From NCBI RefSeq assembly GCF_029893805.1, contig NZ_JARXYP010000002.1:8866001-8930000 (forward strand): a stretch of 64,000 nt of DNA, read 5' to 3'. A program made the translations under genes and the position numbers. The notes beneath the pieces were generated by a model. It saw nothing but the letters and a program-made list of their open reading frames with translations. It searched no databases and was not told where the DNA came from. Shown piece after piece: positions 41,367 through 48,771 of this stretch. The first letter of the stretch is position 1, and every line of letters starts with the position of its first letter. The DNA is from Streptomyces sp. SAI-135. Its GTDB lineage: Bacteria > Actinomycetota > Actinomycetes > Streptomycetales > Streptomycetaceae.

Positions 41367-42095
41367 ATGGACATCAACAACTCCGTCGCCCTTGTCACCG
41401 GAGCCAACCGCGGCCTGGGCCGCGCCTTCGCCCAGCGCCTGCTCGAACGGGGCGCCCACAAGGTCTACGCGACGGCCCGCCGACCGGAGACCGTGGACCT
41501 GCCCGGGGTCGAGGTGCTGCCCCTCGACATCACCGATCCCGCATCCGTGAGAGCCGCCGCCGAGGCCGCCCCGGACGTCTCGCTCCTCGTCAACAACGCG
41601 GGGATCAGTACGGGGACCGACCTGGTGACCGGTTCGCTGGACACCGTGCGGCACGAGCTGGAGACCAATATGTTCGGCCACCTGGGAATGATCCGGGAGT
41701 TCGCGCCGGCGCTCGCCAGGAACGGCGGGGGCGCGATCGTCAACGTCCTCTCCGCCATGTCGTGGTTCGGGGGCAAGGGCGCCAATGCCTACCACCTGAC
41801 CAAGGCCGCCGCATGGGCCATGACCAATGGCGTCCGCCTGGAGCTCGCCGAGCAGGGCACGCTCGTCACAGCGGTACACCTCGGCCTGGCCGACACCGAC
41901 ATGGCGGCGGGCTGGCCCGTCGACAAGATCGCTCCGTCGGACCTGGCCGACGCGGCGCTCGACGGTGTCGAGGCGGGCTCCGCCGAGGTCCTCGCCGACC
42001 AGTGGAGTCGGGACGTCAAGTCCCGGCTGCCGCTGACGCCGGAAGAGTTCAACGCAGCGATGGACCGCGCCCTGGCGGCACTGACAGCGGCCTGA
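41367..42095 (+). CDS. SDR family oxidoreductase under MerR control
   Basis: 242-residue SDR. Cofactor loop TGANRGLGRAFAQRL at residues 11-25, NNAG near 78, VNVLSAMSWFGG and the catalytic YHLTK near 144. The ANRGLGRAF motif puts it in the branch of small carbonyl-type reductases frequent beside MerR or TetR regulators. No ribosome site precedes the ATG; the MerR-type promoter predicts a leaderless mRNA. Induction by a reactive electrophile or drug is plausible but not shown. Confidence 0.87.
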   Translation: MDINNSVALVTGANRGLGRAFAQRLLERGAHKVYATARRPETVDLPGVEVLPLDITDPASVRAAAEAAPDVSLLVNNAGISTGTDLVTGSLDTVRHELETNMFGHLGMIREFAPALARNGGGAIVNVLSAMSWFGGKGANAYHLTKAAAWAMTNGVRLELAEQGTLVTAVHLGLADTDMAAGWPVDKIAPSDLADAALDGVEAGSAEVLADQWSRDVKSRLPLTPEEFNAAMDRALAALTAA

Positions 42096-42510
42096 GGGGC
42101 CCCGAGCCGCGCTGACTTCCATGTGCTGCGCCTTACGCTCGGCCGATCAATGCTCCGTCCGCAGTTGTGGATCTTCCGCGCAAGCTGATGGGCCGAGGCC
42201 ATGCCGCTGAGGGTGTTCAGCACGCTCCCTGCCCACCGGACCGCCGCTGTGAGCACCTGCCGCGGGGGAGCGATGGGCAGGGAGCGAACCCCGGAGCCCT
42301 TCGGCCCTGGTACACCGGGTCAGCTGGAGCCGGGCGGTCGGCCCCGCACGGCGGTCGGCGCGGGACCCCGCAGCGCCGAACCTGGACGAGACAGCACGGT
42401 CAGGCGCAACAGCGACTCCCGCGTGAATGCGACACGTGCTCCCAGGCGCCACGGCAGTAACAGCGACGTTCGCGAGGCTTGGCACAGGACAGGGTGGTTA
42501 CTCGTCCGTC
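42096..42510. other. 415-bp gap without a supported gene
   Basis: Between two SDR genes. Several frames are open on both strands but none has a convincing start, ribosome site or recognisable family. One minus-strand stretch around 42120-42256 looks weakly protein-like (SVLNTLSGMASAHQLARKI) and may be the edge of a decayed gene. The downstream SDR promoter should lie near 42470-42505. Confidence 0.4.
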
Positions 42511-43317
42511 GTGACCGACACACGACCACTCGCTCTGATCACCGGCGCTTCCAGCGGGATCGGCCGGGAACTGGCCCGCCAGTTCGCGCTCCACGGCTAC
42601 GACCTCGTGGTGAATGCCGAGGACGAATCGCTGGAGTCCGCCGCCCAGGATCTCCGGGAGTCGGGCGTCCAGGTCCGCGCGGTACGCGCCGACCTCCGGA
42701 CCAACGAAGGACGCTTTCTGCTCCTGGACTCGCTCGACGGACTCACGGTCGACGTCGCCGTCCTGAACGCCGGGGTGGGCCAGGGCGGTGCCTTCGTGGA
42801 CACCGACCTCGCCGACGATCAGGAGGTCATCGACCTCAACGTCACCGCGACCGTGCGGCTGGCCAAGCCGTTGCTGCGGGCCATGGTGGCGCGCCGTGCA
42901 GGGCGGCTCGCCTTCACCTCGTCCGTCGCCTCGACGATGCCCGGTTCCTTCCAGCCGGTCTACAACGCGTCCAAGTCGTTCGTGCAGTCCTTCGCCCAGG
43001 CACTGGCGGAAGAGGTGAAGGACACCGGCGTGACGGTCACCTCCTTCATGCCGGGCCCGACGGACACGGAGTTCTTTGACCGGGCGGGCATGGCGGACGA
43101 CACCCGCATCGGGACCATGAAGAAGGACGACCCCGCACAGGTGGCCGAGCAGGCGTTCGAGGCGATCCTGAAGGGCGAGAAGAAGGCGCTGACCGGATCG
43201 CTGAAGACCAAGGCGCAGGGCCTGGCAGGGAAGGTGCTGCCCGACGGGCTCAAGGCGGCGGCCCACCGGCGGCTGGCCGAACCGGAAACGGGCAAGGCCC
43301 CCGACCGGACGGAATGA
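42511..43317 (+). CDS. SDR family oxidoreductase
   Basis: 268-residue SDR of the DltE-like/3-oxoacyl reductase branch. TGASSGIGRELARQF is the cofactor loop (about 11-25), LNAGVG replaces NNAG, TSSVAS holds the catalytic Ser and YNASK the Tyr-Lys pair (near 151). A C-terminal extension is basic (LKGEKKALTGSLKTKAQGLA) and resembles other members that have about 265 residues. The start is GTG at 42511, giving the conserved N-terminus; the ATG at 42427 would add 28 unrelated residues. Substrate unknown. Confidence 0.83.
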   Translation: MTDTRPLALITGASSGIGRELARQFALHGYDLVVNAEDESLESAAQDLRESGVQVRAVRADLRTNEGRFLLLDSLDGLTVDVAVLNAGVGQGGAFVDTDLADDQEVIDLNVTATVRLAKPLLRAMVARRAGRLAFTSSVASTMPGSFQPVYNASKSFVQSFAQALAEEVKDTGVTVTSFMPGPTDTEFFDRAGMADDTRIGTMKKDDPAQVAEQAFEAILKGEKKALTGSLKTKAQGLAGKVLPDGLKAAAHRRLAEPETGKAPDRTE

Positions 43318-43695
43318 GACGGGGCAACCGTCGCCGCGCGCACGGCCCAGGCGCCGACACCAGGGCCGGTGGGTTGCAGCTCCAGGGTGGGCACGGCCCG
43401 TCCACTCCGGCCGTGTGGACGCCGAGGCGCTCGGCGTACCGGATTGCGGGTCGGCCTGGCACATCACCGCCGACCGGGTTCCGTGGGCAGGCGACGACGT
43501 TCCGGGTGTCACGCTGATCACGGCGTGCGCTCCGGCAACGAGCGACGGCGAGTGCGCCCTGCGACCGAGGTGGGTAAGGGTGCGCGTCGGCGAACCCACG
43601 GGGTAGGCCCCTGCCGCACGTTTCAAACGGAGCCTGCGCGCTACCCGTCTGATCGGCAAGCGTGCCTACGCGCAGGCCGAGCGAGGAGGAGAGCC
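43318..43695. other. 378-bp gap, no gene seen
   Basis: Short overlapping frames only, none with a ribosome site or family resemblance. The right end holds a strong ribosome site (GAGGAGGAGAG) for the next small gene. A possible promoter for it is not obvious. Confidence 0.4.
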
Positions 43696-43887
43696 ATGTC
43701 GAACCCACAGCAGCCCGAACTGCGGCGCAGTGACAAGGGAGCTGGAACTCCGCAGGACAGTCAGTCCCGCAAGGCGGAACAGGCCACCCACGAGGGCGGT
43801 CATGCCCATGGCACGGACCGTGGGAACAAGGGGGGAGGCAGGGGTGGCGGCACCCCTCCCGAGCAGCAGCCGGATCACCCGGCCTGA
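43696..43887 (+). CDS. Small hydrophilic protein of unknown function
   Basis: 63-residue, strongly hydrophilic and low-complexity protein, rich in Gly, Gln, Lys, Arg and His (for example RGNKGGGRGGGTPPEQQP). No membrane segment, cysteine or known domain; probably intrinsically disordered. A very good ribosome site (GAGGAGGAGAG) sits before the ATG, which is the main support for expression. 34 bp separate it from a second tiny gene that also has a strong ribosome site, suggesting a two-gene unit. Confidence 0.6.
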   Translation: MSNPQQPELRRSDKGAGTPQDSQSRKAEQATHEGGHAHGTDRGNKGGGRGGGTPPEQQPDHPA

Positions 43888-43921
43888 CCCGCCCCGTAGA
43901 ACGAACGAGCAAGGAGGCCCC

Positions 43922-44089
43922 GTGACCGTCCCGGAGGAGAACCGTCCGAAGACGACGTCCACCGACGACATCGTCGAGACGCCGAACGAGAACACGCAGT
44001 CGCAGGGCGACGGCGCGACCGGACGCACCCTGCGCGAGGCGCTGGAGGAGGCCGGAATCAGCCCGGACGACGTGCGCGACGAAAGCTGA
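43922..44089 (+). CDS. Small acidic protein of unknown function
   Basis: 55-residue acidic protein starting with GTG behind AAGGAGG. The N-terminal half is polar and disordered (PKTTSTDDIVETPNENTQSQ); the C-terminal LREALEEAGISPDDVRDES looks like a short amphipathic helix with an EF-hand-like acidic tail. No family recognised. Possibly co-transcribed with the preceding small basic protein; opposite charge could mean that they interact, which is speculation. Confidence 0.58.
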   Translation: MTVPEENRPKTTSTDDIVETPNENTQSQGDGATGRTLREALEEAGISPDDVRDES

Positions 44090-44315
44090 CGCCTTCGGCG
44101 GACGAGCCGGCCTCGGCGGGGACGCGTGTCACGCGCATCACCGCCGGGGCCCCGGCCTGTGGGTGGCGGCCGGGACATGGTCACCGTCTGCGCAGGCGTG
44201 TCCTCCACTCTGCGGTCGTGACGCCGGGGACCTCGGTGGACGGCGACTCGCGCCCGGGCACCACGGTCGCCGCGGCTTCTTGCGAGACCGCGGCGACCGG
44301 TTTGCGGGCGCTTCC

Positions 44316-45599
44316 TCACGCCTGGGAAACGCCTGCGGTGGCGGGGGTACGGGCGGCGCGCAGGCGCTGGGCGAGCAGGGCGAGGGCGCAGAGGGCGGCG
44401 ACCGTCGCCGCGTAGGTGACGAACGTGTCCTTGAGGCCGGCGTGAGTGGCGGCGACGCCGGCGATCACCGCTGGGATGCTGAAGGCCAGGTAGGAGATCA
44501 CGAAGGCGACGGAGAGCAGTTCGCTGCGTTCGGCGGGGCGGGCTATGCGGGCCAGGGTGCCGAAGCTGGCGAGTGCGGAGCCGCCGAAGCCGACGCCCGC
44601 GATCGCGGTGCCGAGCGCGGCCGCGGTCAGGGAGTGCTCCTCCACGCCGGTCAGGGCGACGGCGGTGCCGGCCAGGAGCAGGGTCGCGCTGACGGCGAGG
44701 GTCCGGCCGACGGGCCAGCCGCGCAGGGCGAGCGCGGTGAGGAAGGCCGGTCCGGTGAGCAGGGTGACCACGAGTCCGCCGACGACGTGGCTGGAGAGAC
44801 CGAACAGTCCGACGGCGACGGACGGGCCGAGGGAGAGGTAGAGGCCGCCGAGCGCCCAGCTGGCGATGAGGATCGGGACCAGGCTCAGCAGGTCGGCCCG
44901 CAGGTGGGGGGCGATGCGCAGGCGGGGCTGGAGGGAGCGGGCGGCACCGGGGCGGCGCAGCGAGGTCTCGGGCAGGGCCGACAGGAGGGCGCCGGCCACC
45001 ACGAGGGCGGTGAGCAGCAGCACGTAGACGAGGCGGGTGGGGTGCGGCCCGTACTCGATGAGGAGCCCGCATCCGAGTGAGCCCAGTCCGAGTCCGAACG
45101 TGGGCGCGGTGCCCGTCACGAGTCCTGCCCGGTGAGGGGCGTGCGCGGGGTTGAGGTCGGACAGGGCGGCGCCGATCGTGGTCATGGCGGCCCCGGTGGC
45201 GATGCTCTGGATGAGGCGTGCCGTCAGCAGCAGGCCGACGTTGCCCGCGGTGAGGAACAGGACCATCGAGACGGCTTCGAGGGCGATGGCGGAGAGCAGG
45301 ACCGGGCGGCGGCCGAGGTGGTCGGAGAGGGCGCCGAGGACGAGCAGCGCCGCGATCATGCCGAGGACGTAGACGGCGAAGACCGTGGTGAGGGTAGTGG
45401 GGGAGAAGTGCCATTCCTGCTGGTAGACGACGTAGAGCGGGGAGGGTGCGCTGGAGGCGGCCATGAACAGCACGAAGACGACCGCGAGGGAGGCGAAGGC
45501 GACGGGACGGCTCAGTCGTCGTCGCTTCTCCTGCGGTGGCGACACATGGTCGGTGGGTGGCACGGAGGACTGGAGCTGGGACGGGGCGGGACCGGACAC
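44316..45599 (-). CDS. MFS drug/metabolite exporter
   Basis: 427-residue twelve-helix MFS protein. Helix 1 contains PSPLYVVYQQEWHFSP, a signature of a common actinobacterial MFS group; the loop 2-3 motif is GALSDHLGRRPVLL and helix 5 has GLVTGTAPTFGLGLGSLGCG. N-terminal 30 residues are cytoplasmic. The start is GTG at 45599, with GGAG 8 bases upstream. It is divergent from a TetR gene, with an inverted repeat between, the usual arrangement of an inducible efflux pump. Substrate unknown. Confidence 0.87.
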   Translation of the reverse strand: MSGPAPSQLQSSVPPTDHVSPPQEKRRRLSRPVAFASLAVVFVLFMAASSAPSPLYVVYQQEWHFSPTTLTTVFAVYVLGMIAALLVLGALSDHLGRRPVLLSAIALEAVSMVLFLTAGNVGLLLTARLIQSIATGAAMTTIGAALSDLNPAHAPHRAGLVTGTAPTFGLGLGSLGCGLLIEYGPHPTRLVYVLLLTALVVAGALLSALPETSLRRPGAARSLQPRLRIAPHLRADLLSLVPILIASWALGGLYLSLGPSVAVGLFGLSSHVVGGLVVTLLTGPAFLTALALRGWPVGRTLAVSATLLLAGTAVALTGVEEHSLTAAALGTAIAGVGFGGSALASFGTLARIARPAERSELLSVAFVISYLAFSIPAVIAGVAATHAGLKDTFVTYAATVAALCALALLAQRLRAARTPATAGVSQA

Positions 45600-45618
45600 G
45601 ACGCGACTCCAAAAGCAG

Positions 45619-45659
45619 TGATCGATGCGTTTAGGACGCTACCACTAACGCAACGATCA
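45619..45659. promoter_or_regulatory. TetR operator between MFS and TetR genes
   Basis: TGATCGATGCGTT (45619-45631) and AACGCAACGATCA (45647-45659) are complementary at 12 of 13 positions with a 15-bp centre. It covers most of the 76-bp region between the divergent starts (45599 and 45676), so binding would control both genes. Confidence 0.65.
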
Positions 45660-45663
45660 GTGC

Positions 45664-45669
45664 GATAAT
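45664..45669 (+). promoter_or_regulatory. -10 box of the TetR gene, leaderless transcript
   Basis: GATAAT lies six bases before the TetR ATG at 45676, and no ribosome site is present. The predicted transcription start coincides with the A of the ATG. Confidence 0.55.
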
Positions 45670-45675
45670 TTCCCC

Positions 45676-46242
45676 ATGGCTGAATCGTCGACCCAGGTAC
45701 GTCCCGGAGGCCGCTCCGCGAAGGTGCGGGCGGCCGTCCACCGCGCCGTCGCGGACCTCCTCGCCGAGGAGGAAGCGGAGACCCTGACCCTGCCCGCCGT
45801 GGCCGCGCGCGCCGGCGTCCACCCCACCACCCTGTACCGACGCTGGGGCTCCACCGCCCAGCTCCTGAACGACGTCGCCACCAGCCGCTTCACCGACGAC
45901 CTGGTCGTGCCCGACTCCGGCTCCCTGGCCGGCGACCTCCAGCGCTGGCTCGCCGACGTGGCCACCGACGTCGCCGACCCCGACACGCTCGCCCTCATGC
46001 GGGCGACCATCGGCTCCGGCCCGGCGGGCGGCTGCGCCTGCGTCGAGGACCGCCACCGCCAGCTCGGCGCGATCATCCGGCGCGAACAGGACCGTGGCGG
46101 TCAGGCGCTCGATGTCGAGACCGCGGCGGACTTCCTTCTCGGTCCGCTGTACTACCGCGCCGTTTTCACCCCCGAACCCGCCTCCGCCGACTGGGCCCGC
46201 ACCTTGGTGGCCACCTATCTGGCGACACTGCGAGCGTCCTGA
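45676..46242 (+). CDS. TetR family regulator of the adjacent MFS pump
   Basis: 188-residue regulator. N-terminal helix-turn-helix: VRAAVHRAVADLLAEEEAET, LPAVAARAGVHPTTLYRRWG (residues 17-55). The C-terminal domain (TGFG-less, LATYLATLRAS end) is of the TetR_C_11-like type. Cys-Ala-Cys at about residues 118-120 is notable and could be redox- or ligand-sensitive. Divergent from the MFS gene across a shared inverted repeat. Confidence 0.88.
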   Translation: MAESSTQVRPGGRSAKVRAAVHRAVADLLAEEEAETLTLPAVAARAGVHPTTLYRRWGSTAQLLNDVATSRFTDDLVVPDSGSLAGDLQRWLADVATDVADPDTLALMRATIGSGPAGGCACVEDRHRQLGAIIRREQDRGGQALDVETAADFLLGPLYYRAVFTPEPASADWARTLVATYLATLRAS

Positions 46243-46384
46243 GGCGAAGCGCTCCCCGGCGGGGTGCCGCCAGCATCTGCACAGGCCCGCATCTGGCGTG
46301 AGCCGGTGCGCTTTCTGTGACGGAGGCAGGCAGAAAGCGGTCCGGAGGGTATCGTGGACTGGGTGGAGACGTCCTGGGGGCCCG

Positions 46385-46570
46385 CTGACCTGGAGCGACG
46401 ACCCTGCTGATCACCTGTACTGGCGTGTGCTGGATGCGCTGGCTTTCGCACCGGACGCGGAGAAGGTCGCCGAGCCCTGGCGGGAGCTTGGGAGGGACGA
46501 TCTGACGTCAGCCGTTCTCGGCCAGCGCCTGGAGGAGTACCTCCAGGCGCTCTTCAGCCAGTACGGCTGA
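46385..46570 (+). pseudogene. Short protein-like frame, possible gene remnant
   Basis: The frame encodes about 61 residues (TWSDDPADHLYWRVLDALAF ... LEEYLQALFSQYG) of protein-like composition, ending in a clean stop, but it has no ATG/GTG with a ribosome site: only a CTG at 46385 or starts inside unrelated upstream sequence. It could be the C-terminus of a lost gene or a small gene with an unusual start. Not a family I recognise. Confidence 0.35.
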
Positions 46571-46691
46571 GAGGCGCACGCCCTCCGACGCGCTCATCGG
46601 GGTCATGCACGACTGGGTCAATAAACGGCCGCTAGGCCCGGCAAGGGGCGATCCGGCGAACCGGACCACCCTTCGCCTCCTGAAGCTCGCG

Positions 46692-47060
46692 TCATTCCGG
46701 CGTGACGGCGTAACCGGCGACGGACGGCCAACGAACCGTCAACAACACCGATTCCTCTTCCGCGCACCATGAGTGGTCGACTCCGCGACCCCACACGACG
46801 TAATCGCCCTGCTTTTCGAGTACGACATTCCGCCCCGGGAATTCCACGCGAAACCGGCCGCTGATGAGCACCAGCAGAGCGGTCCGCTCCTCACCCCGCA
46901 CCCACTCGGCCCGCTCCTCGCCGCGTGGATGGATCCCCCACTTGACCTCGACGGCTTCCGTGTGCCGAGGGTCGCTTTCGTCCTTGAAGTGGCCGAGAAT
47001 CCAGCCTTGGTCCAGTGGCGCGTCGTGCCCCGCGTTTCCTACGTAGATACTGTCGGTCAT
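46692..47060 (-). CDS. Small cupin-domain protein
   Basis: 122-residue single-domain protein of double-stranded beta-helix type. The strands HTEAVEVKWGIHPRGEERAEW, TALLVLISGRFRVEF and LEKQGDYVVWGRGVDHSW follow the cupin pattern, with candidate metal ligands His (IHPRGE), Glu and His (GVDHSW). Function unknown; related proteins are often called signal peptidase-I-like or cupin hypothetical. The ATG at 47060 has no ribosome site; GATACT lies ten bases upstream and could be a -10 box. A weak hairpin (46652-46665) lies past its stop. Confidence 0.75.
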   Translation of the reverse strand: MTDSIYVGNAGHDAPLDQGWILGHFKDESDPRHTEAVEVKWGIHPRGEERAEWVRGEERTALLVLISGRFRVEFPGRNVVLEKQGDYVVWGRGVDHSWCAEEESVLLTVRWPSVAGYAVTPE

Positions 47061-47095
47061 GACCGGGGACAGTATCGGTGGACTCAGCGAGCCCG

Positions 47096-48406
47096 TCATC
47101 CGGTGACGAAGGTGGTCAGGCTCTGAGCCGGCAGCTGCGCTGTGAAGGAGCCGTTCGTCACGGTGATCCGGCTCTGGGACGCGAGGTTCCTGCTCGCGTC
47201 CGTCACCCAGGACGACACCCCGGACGAGGTGTTGTTCTGGAGGGTGAACTGCTGACTCACCGGTGAAGTCCCCTTGTTGACGGCCACGATGACCACACGG
47301 GAGCCGCTTCCCCTGTAGGCCGAGAGGTAGACGTTCTGCTGGGGATTCGCGGTGATCGCGATCCGCACATGTCCAGGGCGGACGAACTTCGAGAAGTGCG
47401 CCAGGCTCGCGCCGCGCTTGCTGATCCGGCCGTCCTCCCGCATGGGGCCGTAGCTGCGCCGGATGTACCACCACACGTATGCCTGGAACTCGGCGTCCAC
47501 CAGGGCGCGATGGATGTGCTCCCCGACGTCGAGCGCCTGGGGCCAGAGATCGGCCGAGTCACTGCTGTTGGGGTAGTAGACCTCGGTCATCCACAGCTCC
47601 TTGCCCGCCCCCTTCTGCTTGAACAGGGGGTACGGGAAGTTCTGGAACGGCGTGCCGTAGAGGTGCGCCCCGAGGATGTCCGTGTTGGCGAGGGCCGCGG
47701 AGTCGTTGAGGATCGGGTCCGAGAAGCTCTTCACGTACTGGAAGGACTCCGGCGCGATCACCCTGGTGCTGATCGAGCCGGCGTTCTCGCGCAGGAACCT
47801 GGTCATCTCGCTCGGCGTCCACCAGGTCCAGTCATGTGCGTAGTCGGGTTCGTTCTGCACGGAGATGGCGTACAGGTCGACCCCGTTGCTGCGCATGAAC
47901 GCGACGAAGTCGTTGAGGTGTTGCGCATAGGCGCTGTACATGGAGTAGCGGAGCCGCTTCGCGTTGGTCTGCTGGCCGTGGACGAACGTCTCGACCATCT
48001 GGGCGGGTGGATTCCAGGGTGACGCGAAGACGGTGACGCCGAGCTCGACCGCGCGCTTTGCCGTCGCGACCTCGCGGTTCCAGTTCGCCCGGTCCTCGGA
48101 GACGAAGATTCTCAGCATGGAGAGTCCGAGCTGTCCGTCGCCGTTGCCGAAGGCCGTGTCCCTCTGTGCAGCGGTCAGATCGCCGATCCAGAGCGGGTGG
48201 TTCATGCCGCCGAATCCGCGGATCGTCTGCCGCGTCGCGGACGGGTCGACGATCACCGCGGCGGCCGCCGCGGTCGCTGTGCGGGGAGCGCCCGCGGCCG
48301 GTGTCGTGGCGGCGAGCACCGGCAGAGCACTCATGGTCGCGAGGACGGCGCGACGACTGGGGTGCTCCGGTCTTGGTGTGCCGGATTCGTTGCGGCGTAA
48401 CGACAT
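47096..48406 (-). CDS. Secreted GH30 family glycoside hydrolase (xylanase-like)
   Basis: 436-residue secreted enzyme. Residues 1-47 form a Tat-like signal (HPSRRAVLATMSALPVLAAT ending in an alanine run). The catalytic (beta/alpha)8 domain starts TRQTIRGFGGMNHPLWIGDL; the acid/base Glu is in SVQNEPDY (near 190) and the nucleophile Glu in LWMTEVYYPN (near 275), as in GH30 subfamily 8 glucuronoxylanases. The GH30 beta-sandwich follows (VRIAITANPQQNVYLSAYRG to LTTFVTG). The Arg that binds the glucuronosyl group in classic XynC enzymes could not be confirmed by eye, so specificity may be plain xylan or another beta-glycan. AAGGAGGAGCA precedes the ATG. Confidence 0.87.
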   Translation of the reverse strand: MSLRRNESGTPRPEHPSRRAVLATMSALPVLAATTPAAGAPRTATAAAAAVIVDPSATRQTIRGFGGMNHPLWIGDLTAAQRDTAFGNGDGQLGLSMLRIFVSEDRANWNREVATAKRAVELGVTVFASPWNPPAQMVETFVHGQQTNAKRLRYSMYSAYAQHLNDFVAFMRSNGVDLYAISVQNEPDYAHDWTWWTPSEMTRFLRENAGSISTRVIAPESFQYVKSFSDPILNDSAALANTDILGAHLYGTPFQNFPYPLFKQKGAGKELWMTEVYYPNSSDSADLWPQALDVGEHIHRALVDAEFQAYVWWYIRRSYGPMREDGRISKRGASLAHFSKFVRPGHVRIAITANPQQNVYLSAYRGSGSRVVIVAVNKGTSPVSQQFTLQNNTSSGVSSWVTDASRNLASQSRITVTNGSFTAQLPAQSLTTFVTG

Positions 48407-48771
48407 TGCTCCTCCTTGTGGACTTCTCTCCCGAAATTTTCGATTCCTGATCAGGCGGCTATGGTCGAAATGGCCGAGCGAATGGGAATGGCGTGAGGCG
48501 GGTGGGTGCTACGGGTGTGGGAGAGCGCTTCCTTCTCGTCGAATATTTCGAGGAAGTGAACGATCGTGCGGCGGTGGTTGACCGTAGGTTCACCGTGTTC
48601 CGGCGTCAACCCTTTGGGCCACGCGCGGACGACATGCGCGGCGAGTTCAGGTCGTGTCGCCGACGTGACCGGGTATGGACCATCGAGTGAGCCGGTGAAG
48701 CGCACCCTTGACGGCCAACGCCTCCGCGCCCGCCGCTGAGGGCGACGGGCGCGGAGTGTGAGCGGTGCGGG
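48407..48771. other. 365-bp gap: GH30 promoter and GH87 terminator
   Basis: No gene is supported. The left part should hold the GH30 promoter; CGAA-TAT-TTCG (48540-48550) and an AGCGCT core (about 48525) are small palindromes of possible regulatory meaning. The right part contains the terminator of the upstream GH87 gene. Confidence 0.45.
48722..48756. terminator. Hairpin downstream of the first GH87 gene
   Basis: CTCCGCGCCCG (48722-48732) and CGGGCGCGGAG (48746-48756) form an 11-bp perfect stem 16 bases beyond the stop of the minus-strand GH87 gene. Confidence 0.7.

Noticed and set aside
42120..42256. Transposase fragment
   Set aside because: The short protein-like stretch matches no transposase motif, and no inverted repeats or target duplications were found around it.
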